Positions 16,380 to 24,745 of a DNA stretch of 64,000 nucleotides are shown piece by piece. The notes beneath the pieces are model-generated. The model was not told the origin of the DNA and did no database searches. It saw only the letters and a list, made by a program, of their open reading frames with translations. This DNA comes from Anaeromyxobacter oryzae (GTDB lineage Bacteria; Myxococcota; Myxococcia; Myxococcales; Anaeromyxobacteraceae): contig NZ_AP025591.1 in assembly GCF_023169945.1 (NCBI RefSeq), positions 4,398,481 to 4,462,480 of the forward strand, written 5' to 3'. A program made the position numbers and the translations under genes. Each line of letters begins with the position of its first letter. Positions within the stretch are counted from its first letter, which is position 1.

Positions 16380-17611
16380 GGCTGCGTTCTTCCTTTCGTG
16401 AGCGGCTCTGTCGGGGCCGCATCCGGCGCTGCGAGCGAGGTGGTGCCGGGCTGGGCGGCGGCGCGCGCGTCCAGCTCGGCGAGCTTCCGGTGGAGGAAGC
16501 GGAACACGGCCACGAACACGCTCGCGACCGGCACCGCCAGCAGGGCCCCGATGATCCCGTGGGTGCGCTCGCCGACCACCAGGGCGAGGACGATCAGGAC
16601 CGGGTGGATCTTCGAGGCGTCCCCCATGATCTTCGGGTTCAGCACGTACGTCTCGAGCGCGTGGATGACGAGGATCCAGCCGAGCGCGAGGAGCCCCTTC
16701 GAGAGCCCGCCCGCCGTCAGGGCGAGCAGCACGATGGGGACCGACGACAGGATCGTCCCGAAGAGGGGGACGACGTAGAGCAGCGTCGCGAGGAAGGCGA
16801 GGGCGAACGCGAACGGCACCCGCAGGACGAGGAGCCCGACGAGCGTGAGCGTCCCGTTCACCAGCATGATCGTGAGCTGCCCGCGGACGACGCCCGAGAG
16901 CCCCGCGTCGATGCCGCGGACGAGCCGCCGGAAGTCCTGCCGCCACGCCGTCGGGACGAGCGTCTCGAAGAACCGCAGGATCCGCGGCGCGTCCATCGAG
17001 ATGAACGCGGTCAGCATGAAGAGGAGGATGACGAAGAACACCGTCTGGAAGGTGCCGGTGACGATGGCCCGCGAGAACGTCACGACGTCGCCGACGCGCC
17101 CGCGGAGGAAGACGCTCGTCTCCTGCAGCGCCTCGGCGAGCCCGGCCGCGAGGTCGACCGAGAAGCGGCCGCCCGCGGTGGGCGTCCCGCCCGGCGTGAC
17201 GTCCAGCGGGATCCCGTACCGGCGCAGGAACCGGTCGATCCCGCCGGTCCACTCGCGGATCCTCTCGGGCGTGACGTTCGTGAGCGCGTCGCGGAGCTCG
17301 AGCAGCCCGCGGACGGCCTCGCGGTACACCGCCGGAAAGACCGACACCGCGAGCAGGTACACGACCACGCCGAGCACCGCGTACACGACCGCGACCGCCG
17401 CGGCGCGCGGAACCGGCCGGCCGCCGACGCGCGCGGCTGCGATGCGCGCGATCACCGGGTCGATGACGTACGCGGCGAGCGCGGCGAGGAGGAACGGGAG
17501 GAGGAACGGCCAGGCGAGGAAGAGGATCGCGAGAACGAGCGCCCACACGATCGCCGTGACGGTGTACAGCTGCGCCCGGGGGCGCCTCCAGAGGGGCAGG
17601 CCCGTCTGCAT
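16376..17611 (-). CDS. AI-2E family (PerM-like) membrane transporter
   Basis: About 411 residues from the ATG at 17611 (MQTGLPLWRR); six codons further upstream remain open. It has paired helices at the N-terminus, a periplasmic-type segment, then a cluster of C-terminal helices. GLSGVVRGQLTIMLVNGTLTLVGLL and the segment PLFGTILSSVPIVLLAL followed by LVIHALETYVLNPKIMG are characteristic of this family. Members export AI-2 or other small molecules or act as Na+/H+ antiporters, so the name is not a substrate assignment. It lies upstream of and overlaps the FKBP gene by 4 bp. Confidence 0.9.
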   Translation of the reverse strand: MQTGLPLWRRPRAQLYTVTAIVWALVLAILFLAWPFLLPFLLAALAAYVIDPVIARIAAARVGGRPVPRAAAVAVVYAVLGVVVYLLAVSVFPAVYREAVRGLLELRDALTNVTPERIREWTGGIDRFLRRYGIPLDVTPGGTPTAGGRFSVDLAAGLAEALQETSVFLRGRVGDVVTFSRAIVTGTFQTVFFVILLFMLTAFISMDAPRILRFFETLVPTAWRQDFRRLVRGIDAGLSGVVRGQLTIMLVNGTLTLVGLLVLRVPFAFALAFLATLLYVVPLFGTILSSVPIVLLALTAGGLSKGLLALGWILVIHALETYVLNPKIMGDASKIHPVLIVLALVVGERTHGIIGALLAVPVASVFVAVFRFLHRKLAELDARAAAQPGTTSLAAPDAAPTEPLTKGRTQP

Positions 17612-17725
17612 CGAGCGCGGAAGTATCACAGATCCCCGGAGGGGCCGCGGATCTTCGGTGGGGCGCGCCGGGCGTCGCGGCGCACGCTCTCCCGGTGAAG
17701 AGCGCGCGCCGCGCCGGCCAGGCCG

Positions 17726-19621
17726 CTACTCCTCCAGCGTCGAGACGTCGCCCTCGGGCAACCCCTGGGCGCGCGCCTTGAGCACGCGCCGCATGATCTT
17801 GCCGGAGCGGGTCTTCGGGAGCTGGTCGACGAAGTTGATCTTCTCCGGCCGGACGATCGGGCCGAGGTGCTGCGCGACGTGCGCCTTCACCTCGTCCTCG
17901 AGCTCGGGGCCCGGCTTGAAGCCCTGGCGCAGCAGCGCGTACGCGTGGATCGCCTGGCCCTTCACCTCGTGCGGGAGCCCGATGACCGCTGCCTCGGCGA
18001 TGGCCGGGTGCGAGACGAGCGCGCTCTCGATCTCGGCGGTGCCGAGCCGGTACCCGGCCACCTTGATGACGTCGTCGGTCCGGCCGATGACCCAGTAGTA
18101 CCCGTCCTTGTCCCGCTTCGCGGCGTCGCCCGCCATGTAGCGGCCCGGATACTTGGTCCAGTACGTCTTCACGTACCGGTCCGGATCCTTGTAGACGGTG
18201 GTGGCCATCGCGGGCCAGGGCTTCTCGAGCACGAGGAAGCCCTCCTCGCCGTCCGGCACGGACTTCCCGGCGTCGTCGAGGATCGACACCTGCTGCCCGA
18301 AGAACGGCTTCGTGGCCGAGCCGGGCTTGAGCGGCATGGTCGGGACCGGCGTGATCATGAACATGCCGGTCTCGGTCTGCCACCAGGTGTCCATGATCGG
18401 GCAGCGGCCCTTCCCGATGACGCGGTGGTACCACTTCCACGCCTCCGGGTTGATGGGCTCGCCCACCGAGCCGAGGAGCCGGAGCGTGGAGAGGTCGTGC
18501 CGGTTCGGCCACGACTCGCCGAAGCGCATCAGCCCGCGGATCGCGGTGGGCGCGGTGTAGAGGATCGTGATGCCGTACTTCTCGATCAGGCTCCACCAGC
18601 GGTTCGGGTACGGGTACGTCGGCGCGCCCTCGTAGATGAAGGTGGTCGCCCCGAGCAGGAGCGGCCCGTACACGATGTAGCTGTGCCCGGTCACCCAGCC
18701 CGGATCCGCGGCGCACCAGTACCGGTCCTCGTCCTTCACGTCGAAGACGTACTTGAGCGTCGAGTAGATGCCGACCTGGTACCCGCCGTGGCAGTGGACG
18801 AGCCCCTTCGGCTTCCCGGTCGTCCCCGACGTGTAGAGGACGTAGAGCGGGTCGGTGGACTCCATCACCTCGGTCGGGCAGACGCCCGAGGCGAGGGGGA
18901 GCTTCATGAGGTCGTGGTACCAGTAGTCGCGGCCCGGCTCCATCCGGACCTCGTGCGCCGTGCGCTGGACGACGATCACGGTCTCCACGGTCGGGCAGCG
19001 GCGAACGGCGTCGTCGACCGTCTTCTTGAGCTCGACGATCTTCCCGTTCATGAAGCCGCCGTCGGCGGTGACGACGACCTTCGACTCCGAGTCCTCGATG
19101 CGGCCCTGGAGCGCGTCCACGGAGAACCCGCCGTACACGACGGAGTGGATCGCGCCGAGCTTCGCCGTGGCGAGCATCGCGATCACGATCTCCGGGATGC
19201 GCGGCATGTAGATCGTGACGCGGTCGCCCTTCTTCACGCCCATCGCCTTCAGGACGTTCGCGAACTTGGAGACGTCGCGGTTGAGGGCGAAGTACGAGTA
19301 GGTCCGCACCTCGTTCCGCTCGCCGACCCACACGAGCGACAGCTTGTTCTTCCGCCAGGTGCGCTGGTGACGGTCGAGGCAGTTGTGGACGATGTTCGTC
19401 TGCCCGCCCTTGAACCACCGGTAGAAGGGCTTCTCGGAGGCGTCGAGGACCTTGTCCCACTTCCGGTACCACTCGAGCTCCTCCGCCTCGGCGCCCCAGA
19501 AGCCCTCGAGATCCTCGGCGGCGCGCGCGGCGACGGCGTCCCAGTCCTTCACCCGCGCCTGCGCGGCGACCTCCTGCGACGGATAGAAGACCTCGCCTTC
19601 CAGCTGCGACTTCGGGCTCAT
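17726..19621 (-). CDS. acs: Acetyl-CoA synthetase, AMP-forming
   Basis: A 631-residue adenylate-forming ligase that converts acetate, ATP and CoA to acetyl-CoA via acetyl-AMP in the cytoplasm. The ATP loop YTSGTTGKPKG, the WWQTETG core and the C-terminal PKTRSGKIMRRVL with the catalytic, acetylation-sensitive Lys are all present. The ATG at 19621 is supported by AAGGAG eight bases upstream and gives MSPKSQLEGEVFYPS, a usual Acs start; the longer frame adds 50 atypical residues. The gene is separated from the AI-2E permease downstream by about 110 bp. It probably serves growth on acetate, a common electron donor for this kind of bacterium. Confidence 0.93.
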   Translation of the reverse strand: MSPKSQLEGEVFYPSQEVAAQARVKDWDAVAARAAEDLEGFWGAEAEELEWYRKWDKVLDASEKPFYRWFKGGQTNIVHNCLDRHQRTWRKNKLSLVWVGERNEVRTYSYFALNRDVSKFANVLKAMGVKKGDRVTIYMPRIPEIVIAMLATAKLGAIHSVVYGGFSVDALQGRIEDSESKVVVTADGGFMNGKIVELKKTVDDAVRRCPTVETVIVVQRTAHEVRMEPGRDYWYHDLMKLPLASGVCPTEVMESTDPLYVLYTSGTTGKPKGLVHCHGGYQVGIYSTLKYVFDVKDEDRYWCAADPGWVTGHSYIVYGPLLLGATTFIYEGAPTYPYPNRWWSLIEKYGITILYTAPTAIRGLMRFGESWPNRHDLSTLRLLGSVGEPINPEAWKWYHRVIGKGRCPIMDTWWQTETGMFMITPVPTMPLKPGSATKPFFGQQVSILDDAGKSVPDGEEGFLVLEKPWPAMATTVYKDPDRYVKTYWTKYPGRYMAGDAAKRDKDGYYWVIGRTDDVIKVAGYRLGTAEIESALVSHPAIAEAAVIGLPHEVKGQAIHAYALLRQGFKPGPELEDEVKAHVAQHLGPIVRPEKINFVDQLPKTRSGKIMRRVLKARAQGLPEGDVSTLEE

Positions 19622-19958
19622 CACACGCTCCTTGTCTGTGGGGGCGGCGCTCGGCGCCCCGGGGCCGCCCAAGCGACCCGCGAAGTTTGCGTGCGTGCGC
19701 GCTCGGGGGGGCGAGTCGCGCCGCATCTCTTGCACGGCCTGAAATCGAGCCGAAAGCACCCAAGTTACCAAACGCTTAGACGCCCCCTAGCACGAATTCG
19801 CATGACGCACCCGGCCGTGACCGAAAAAGCTGCGCTCCCCGTCCCTCGATGTATCCACGGGTGGCCGGGGTGGCTTCCCTCCGAGGGGCGGTGACTCCGC
19901 GTCCTCGCCGTCGCGCGCCGCCTCGACCCCACCCCTGGCGGCGGTTATCCTCCGCGCC
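19622..19958. promoter_or_regulatory. Divergent control region between acs and ldcA-like gene
   Basis: A 337-bp spacer between outward-facing genes. It contains one relatively AT-rich patch around 19760-19805 (CAAGTTACCAAACGCTTAGA), the likeliest place for promoter elements. I could not pick out a convincing sigma-70 or sigma-54 pair, nor a clear palindrome. Short Arg-rich frames cross it and I do not consider them genes. Confidence 0.4.
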
Positions 19959-20915
19959 GTGCGAATCCCCCCGCCGCTCTCGCGCGGTGATGTCGTCCGC
20001 GTCGTCGCGCCGTCGAGCCCGTTCGATCCCGAGCAGCTCGCGCGCGGCGTGGAGGTGCTCGAGCGTCGGCTCGGCCTGGTGGTGCGCAGGCGCGACGACC
20101 TGGACGCGCGGCGCGGGTACCTCGCGGGGGACGACGCGCGCCGGGCCGCGGAGTGGCGGGAGGCCGTCGCCGACCCGGACGCGCGGGCGATCTTCTGCGC
20201 CCGCGGCGGCTACGGCGCGACGCGGATCCTCTCCACGATCGATCCCGCACCGCTCCTCGCCGCCCCGAAGCTCGTCGTCGGGTTCTCGGACGTGACCGCG
20301 ATCCACGTCGCGCTGAACCGCGCCGGGCTCGCGACCGTGCACGGTCCCGTGCTCACCCAGCTCGGCCGCGCGCCGGAGGCCGCCGTCGCGCACCTCGAGG
20401 CGCTGCTCCGCCGCGAACGCCGGAGCGGGGGACGTGGCGCCCCCGCGCCCGGCGCCGGGCTCGCCGGGACCGGTGTCATCCGCGAAGGCCGCGCCTCGGG
20501 GCCCATCCTCGGCGGGTCGCTGACGCTCCTCGCCCACCTCTGCGGCACGCCGTGGCAGCCGAACCTGCGCGGCGCGATCGTCCTCCTCGAGGACGTCGGC
20601 GAGAAGCCGTACAAGCTCGACCGGTACCTGACCCAGCTCCGGCTGGCGGGCGTGTTCGCCGGCGTCGCCGGCGTGGCGGTCGGTCAGCTCGCCGACTGCG
20701 ACGCGCCCGGCCTGCGCGGCGCGGACGTCGTCCGGGAGCTCGTCGCGGCGCTCGGCGTCCCGGCCATCGACGGGATCCCCGCCGGCCACGAGGACGCGAA
20801 CTTCGCGGTCCCGCTCGGCGCTTGCGCGACGCTCGTCGCGCCGGCCTCCGGCGAGGACGGCTCGCCGCGCCTCCTCTTCGACGGGTGGCTGGAGGCGGAC
20901 GGGGGCGCCGCGTGA
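19959..20915 (+). CDS. ldcA: LD-carboxypeptidase (peptidase family S66)
   Basis: A 318-residue enzyme starting at GTG 19959. The nucleophile Ser is at residue 110 in KLVVGFSDVTAIH. The Glu and His of the S66 triad fit EDVGEKPYKLDRYLTQL and the late GIPAGHEDANFAVPLG. ARGGYGATRIL is a conserved block of the family. LdcA removes the terminal D-Ala from murein tetrapeptides in the cytoplasm, giving tripeptides. Its stop overlaps the start of the next gene (GTGA), and Mpl, which reuses the tripeptide, is two genes downstream. A microcin-C immunity (MccF) role is the alternative, but the context favours murein recycling. Confidence 0.9.
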   Translation: MRIPPPLSRGDVVRVVAPSSPFDPEQLARGVEVLERRLGLVVRRRDDLDARRGYLAGDDARRAAEWREAVADPDARAIFCARGGYGATRILSTIDPAPLLAAPKLVVGFSDVTAIHVALNRAGLATVHGPVLTQLGRAPEAAVAHLEALLRRERRSGGRGAPAPGAGLAGTGVIREGRASGPILGGSLTLLAHLCGTPWQPNLRGAIVLLEDVGEKPYKLDRYLTQLRLAGVFAGVAGVAVGQLADCDAPGLRGADVVRELVAALGVPAIDGIPAGHEDANFAVPLGACATLVAPASGEDGSPRLLFDGWLEADGGAA

Positions 20916-22111
20916 GCGACGTCCTCCCGGCGGTCGTCGCCGTCCTGGAGGCGGCGCGGAAGGACGGCGTCGCGCCGGCGCTGGCGAGCGCCGTGCTCCG
21001 CGAGGGCCGCGTGGCGCACGCGAGCTGGCACGGCGTGGCCGCCGCGGCGGGCGCGGGCGGACCGGGGTCCGAGCGGCCGCTCCGCCGCGACGACCTCCTC
21101 GACGTCGCCTCGCTCACGAAGGTTATGGCGACCACCACGCTCGCCGCGCAGCTCGTGGCGGCCGGCGCGCTCGACCTCGACGCGCCGGTCGCGGCGCGCC
21201 TCCCCGGCTTCGAGGCGGGCGGCAAGGAGCGGGTGACGGCGCGGCACCTCCTCGCCCACGCTGCCGGCCTCCCGGCGTGGCGCCCGTATCACGCGCGGCT
21301 GGCGGCCGATCCGGAGGCCGCACGGCTCCTCGCGCCCGCCCGCGAGCGGCCGCCGGCCGAGGCGCTCGCCGGCGCGTGCCGGCGCGGGCGCGCGCTGGTC
21401 CGCGAGGCGGTGCTCGCGGAGGCCGTCGAGGCGCCGCCGGGGACCCGCGCCCTCTACTGCGATCCCGGGTTCATCGCCCTCGGCCTCCTCGTCGAGCGAG
21501 TGGCGGGCGCGCCGCTCGCGGCGCTCGCCGCCGCCCGGATCTTCTCGCCGCTCGGCCTCGCGTCCACCTTCTTCCTGGACGGCACGGAGCCCGCGGACGC
21601 GCGCCGGCGAGGCGAGGACCGGACCTTCGTCCCGACCGGCTGGTCGCAGGCGCGCCGCGAGGTGGTCGCGGGCGCGGTGAACGACGACAACGCCTGGGCC
21701 ATGGGCGGGGTCGGCGGCCACGCCGGCGTGTTCTCGACCGCGCTCGAGGTGGCCGCGCTCGGCCAGGCCTGGCTCGACGCCCTCTCCGGCGGCCGCTCCG
21801 TCGTGCCGGCGTCGGCAGCGGCGGAGTTCGCCCGGCGCGATCCGGCGGTCGCCGGCAGCGAGCGGGCCCTCGGGTGGGACACCCCGAGCGGCGGGGCGAC
21901 CTCGCTCGGGAGCCGCCTGGGGCGCGGACCGCGCGGGGCCATCGGGCACCTCGGCTACACCGGGTGCTCGCTCTGGATCGACCTCGATGCCGGCGTCGTG
22001 TGCGCGCTCCTCACGAACCACACCCACCCCGGCGGCACCGCCGACAAGGGGCGAATCCGCGGGCTCCGCCAGCGGTTCCACGACGCGGTGGCGGAGTCCC
22101 TCGGCCTCTAG
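20912..22111 (+). CDS. Serine hydrolase of the class C beta-lactamase / penicillin-binding family
   Basis: A 399-residue protein starting at the GTG overlapping the ldcA stop. It has the SxxK motif SLTK at 67-70 in DVASLTKVMATTTLAAQL, a YCDPGF block at the Tyr motif position and HLGYTGCSLWID near the C-terminus where the KTG-like strand would be. No signal peptide is visible, so it is likely cytoplasmic, unlike secreted AmpC enzymes. Sitting between LD-carboxypeptidase and Mpl, it probably acts on a peptidoglycan-derived peptide or ester. Family membership is firm; substrate is inferred from neighbours. Confidence 0.85.
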   Translation: MSDVLPAVVAVLEAARKDGVAPALASAVLREGRVAHASWHGVAAAAGAGGPGSERPLRRDDLLDVASLTKVMATTTLAAQLVAAGALDLDAPVAARLPGFEAGGKERVTARHLLAHAAGLPAWRPYHARLAADPEAARLLAPARERPPAEALAGACRRGRALVREAVLAEAVEAPPGTRALYCDPGFIALGLLVERVAGAPLAALAAARIFSPLGLASTFFLDGTEPADARRRGEDRTFVPTGWSQARREVVAGAVNDDNAWAMGGVGGHAGVFSTALEVAALGQAWLDALSGGRSVVPASAAAEFARRDPAVAGSERALGWDTPSGGATSLGSRLGRGPRGAIGHLGYTGCSLWIDLDAGVVCALLTNHTHPGGTADKGRIRGLRQRFHDAVAESLGL

Positions 22112-22119
22112 GAGCAGAC

Positions 22120-23547
22120 GTGATCGACTGGAAGAGCGTGAAGCGCATCCACCTCATCGGCGTGGCCGGCACGGGCATGGGCTCGTTCGCGGGGATGCTG
22201 AAGGCCGCGGGCTACGAGGTGACGGGCTCCGACGAGAACGTCTACCCGCCCATGTCGACCCAGCTCGAGCGCTGGGGCATCCAGGCGATGTCCCCGTACG
22301 CGCCGGCGAACCTCGACCGGGCGCGGCCGGACGTGGTCGTGGTCGGGAACGTCGTCCGGATGGTGAACCCCGAGGCGACCGCGATGCGCGACCGCGGGCT
22401 CTCGCACGTGTCCTTCCCCGCCGCGCTGGGCGAGCTCTTCATCGGGCCGCGCCACGGCGTCGTGGTCGTCGGCACGCACGGCAAGACCACCACCTCGGCG
22501 ATGATGGGGGCGGTGCTGCACCACGCCGGACGCGACCCGTCGTTCCTGGTCGGCGGCGTGACGCGCGACTTCGAGTCGAACTTCCGCCTGGGGCAGGGGG
22601 CCCACTTCGTCGTCGAGGGCGACGAGTACGACACCGCGTACTTCGACAAGGGCCCCAAGTTCCTGCACTACCGGCCGAAGACCGCGATCTTCACGAGCTG
22701 CGAGCTCGATCACGCCGACATCTACCGGGACGAGGCGCACTACGAGAGCGCCTTCGAGAAGTTCGTCGACCTCCTCCCGGACGGCGGGTTCCTCGCGGCG
22801 TGCGCGGCGTACGGGAGCGTCCGCCGGATCGCCGCCCGGTCGCGGGCGCGCGTCGAGACGTACGCGGTGGACCGGTCCGGCGCCGACTGGGAGGCGCGCG
22901 GCCTGCGCCTGGATCGCGACGGCGCCCGCTTCACGCTGGTCCGGCACGGCGCGGCGCTCGCGGAGGTGCACCTGCCCGTCGGCGGCGCCCACAACGTCGA
23001 GAACGCGCTCGGCGTGGCGGCGGCGGCGACCGCGCTCGGCCTCTCGCCGGCGGAGATCGCGGCCGGGCTCGCCGCGTTCCACGGCGTGAAGCGCCGGCAG
23101 GAGGTGCGGGGCACCGCGGGCGGCGTCACCGTCGTGGACGACTTCGCCCACCACCCCCGCGCCGTCCGGCAGACCCTCGCGGCGGTGCAGGGGAGCTTCC
23201 CCGGCGCACGCCTCCTCGCGGCCTTCGAGCCGCGCTCGAACACCAGCCGGCGGAACCTGCACCAGCACGACTACGCCGACCCGGCCACCTGGTCCGACGC
23301 CGCGGAGGTCTTCCTGCTCCGGCCCATCCCGACGGACAAGGTCCCCGAGAGCGAGCGGCTCGACGTGGACGCGGTGGTCGCCGCCCTGAACGCGCGCGGC
23401 AAGCGCGCCCACGTGTACGCCACGGTCGACGAGATGGTCCCGGCGATCGCCGGCGCGGCGCGGGGCGGCGATGTCGTGGTCGCGATGTCGAACGGTGCGT
23501 TCGGCGGGATCTGGGGGAAGGTGCTCGAGGCGGTCGGGCGGGGGTAG
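22120..23547 (+). CDS. mpl: UDP-N-acetylmuramate:L-Ala-gamma-D-Glu-meso-DAP ligase
   Basis: A 475-residue Mur ligase. The start is GTG at 22120 behind TAGGAG. The N-terminal Rossmann segment is RIHLIGVAGTGMGSFAGML, the P-loop VVVVGTHGKTTTSAMM, the central block EGDEYDTAYFDKGPKFLHY (a hallmark distinguishing Mpl from MurC) and then VDDFAHHPRAVRQTL. Mpl joins recycled murein tripeptide to UDP-MurNAc in the cytoplasm, bypassing MurC, MurD and MurE. The LD-carboxypeptidase that makes its substrate is in the same operon. A hairpin terminator follows. Confidence 0.93.
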   Translation: MIDWKSVKRIHLIGVAGTGMGSFAGMLKAAGYEVTGSDENVYPPMSTQLERWGIQAMSPYAPANLDRARPDVVVVGNVVRMVNPEATAMRDRGLSHVSFPAALGELFIGPRHGVVVVGTHGKTTTSAMMGAVLHHAGRDPSFLVGGVTRDFESNFRLGQGAHFVVEGDEYDTAYFDKGPKFLHYRPKTAIFTSCELDHADIYRDEAHYESAFEKFVDLLPDGGFLAACAAYGSVRRIAARSRARVETYAVDRSGADWEARGLRLDRDGARFTLVRHGAALAEVHLPVGGAHNVENALGVAAAATALGLSPAEIAAGLAAFHGVKRRQEVRGTAGGVTVVDDFAHHPRAVRQTLAAVQGSFPGARLLAAFEPRSNTSRRNLHQHDYADPATWSDAAEVFLLRPIPTDKVPESERLDVDAVVAALNARGKRAHVYATVDEMVPAIAGAARGGDVVVAMSNGAFGGIWGKVLEAVGRG

Positions 23548-23606
23548 CGCACCCCGCTCACGGCCAGCGGCAGGGGAGGGGCGCCGCGGGCGGCCCTTGA
23601 AGCGGA

Positions 23607-23638
23607 ACGGGCCCGGCCGCTCTCGCGACCGGGCCCGT
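23607..23638. terminator. Bidirectional hairpin between mpl and the cytochrome gene
   Basis: Perfect inverted repeat ACGGGCCCGG / CCGGGCCCGT around a 12-base loop, between convergent genes. The T tract is poor, so termination efficiency is uncertain, but the position is what a shared terminator would have. Confidence 0.6.
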
Positions 23639-23662
23639 CGTGTGTCGTGCTTCAGGCAGCGG

Positions 23663-24745
23663 CTACGTGCCGTTCGTGTGGCACGCGAGGCACATCGAGT
23701 TCTTCGACTTGTCCTCGTTCCGGTGCTTCGAGATGAAGCTCTGCGGGTGCGGCCCGTTCGGGCCGAGGCCCTGGGTGATGCTGTTCCCGACGTTGTGGCA
23801 GCGGACGCAGATCGTGTCGGCGCCGTTGTCGTGGCACCCGGCGCACGAGGTGATGTCCCGCCGCGCGGCGTCGCCGTGGAATGCGGTGCCGCCCAGAGCG
23901 CGGTTCGCCCAGCCCGCCGGGTGCGGATCGCGGACGTTGGTCACCGCCGCCGCCGAGACGCCCTGCAGCTCGTGGCAGGCGGTGCAGAACGGGCTGCCGT
24001 GGCACTTCCGGCAGCTCGCCGGGTTCGCGCCGGCCTCGATCATGTGCCGCGACACGTAGTCACCGCGGTGGATGAACGCGCGCGTGACCTCCTCCGGCCA
24101 GATGACGGACGGCCGCGCCGGCGTCGTCTGCGGGGAGTGGCACTCCGCGCAGTAGGTCTGGTCGTGGCACTGCGCGCAGCTCTCCGCGACGGGCTTCGCG
24201 AGCCGGCCGTGGATCCGCATCCAGTCGCCCTCGTGGGCGAAGGTCGTCACCGGCTTGTAGCCCTTGAGGTCGGTATGGCACGGCGTGCACCGCGCCTCCG
24301 CGAAGTCCTTCTGGTGGTTGTGGCAGGTGGTGCAGGCGACCATCGGCGGCACCTTGGCCTGCTTGTCGCCCTTGTCCGGGAGCGCCTTGTGGCAGGCCTT
24401 GCAGTCACCCTTCACGCGCGGGAGGTGCTCCGCGTGATTGAACGTGAGCCGCGCGCGGGGCCGCTGGGAGGGGATGGTGATCTTCGGGTCGGTGTCGTGG
24501 CAGCCGCTGCACGCGTCGTTCTTCGAGATCTTCGCGGGCAGCTTCACGTGCCGCCCGGCCGGATCGAGCTTCGTCGCCTTCTCGATGCCCGCATGGCAGT
24601 TGCTGCACGCGACGTCGTTCTCGACGTGGGGCGAGTGCGGGAAGACGTACGGCGACTGCTCCGTCGCGTACGTCTCGGACATGGGCTTCAGCTTGCAGCC
24701 CGTCACCGCCACGAGGGCGGCGAGGGAGAGGAGGAGCCGGTTCAT
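23663..24745 (-). CDS. Dodecahaem c-type cytochrome lipoprotein
   Basis: A 360-residue lipoprotein: the signal MNRLLLSLAALVAVTGC ends in a lipobox with Cys17. I count twelve CxxCH haem-attachment motifs, from CSNCH to CLACH, with many extra His that could be distal ligands. The protein is expected at the outer membrane or periplasm, passing electrons. Its ATG overlaps the stop of the upstream outer-membrane barrel gene (TGATG), so the two products are made together. This arrangement resembles porin-cytochrome conduits for extracellular electron transfer, though a second, periplasmic cytochrome is missing here. Confidence 0.92.
   Translation of the reverse strand: MNRLLLSLAALVAVTGCKLKPMSETYATEQSPYVFPHSPHVENDVACSNCHAGIEKATKLDPAGRHVKLPAKISKNDACSGCHDTDPKITIPSQRPRARLTFNHAEHLPRVKGDCKACHKALPDKGDKQAKVPPMVACTTCHNHQKDFAEARCTPCHTDLKGYKPVTTFAHEGDWMRIHGRLAKPVAESCAQCHDQTYCAECHSPQTTPARPSVIWPEEVTRAFIHRGDYVSRHMIEAGANPASCRKCHGSPFCTACHELQGVSAAAVTNVRDPHPAGWANRALGGTAFHGDAARRDITSCAGCHDNGADTICVRCHNVGNSITQGLGPNGPHPQSFISKHRNEDKSKNSMCLACHTNGT

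Noticed and set aside
15648..19763. Minus-strand frame of about 1,370 codons spanning three genes
   Set aside because: Only its last 243 codons are a protein (the FKBP isomerase); the rest is out of frame with the AI-2E permease and Acs, both of which are clearly real in other frames.
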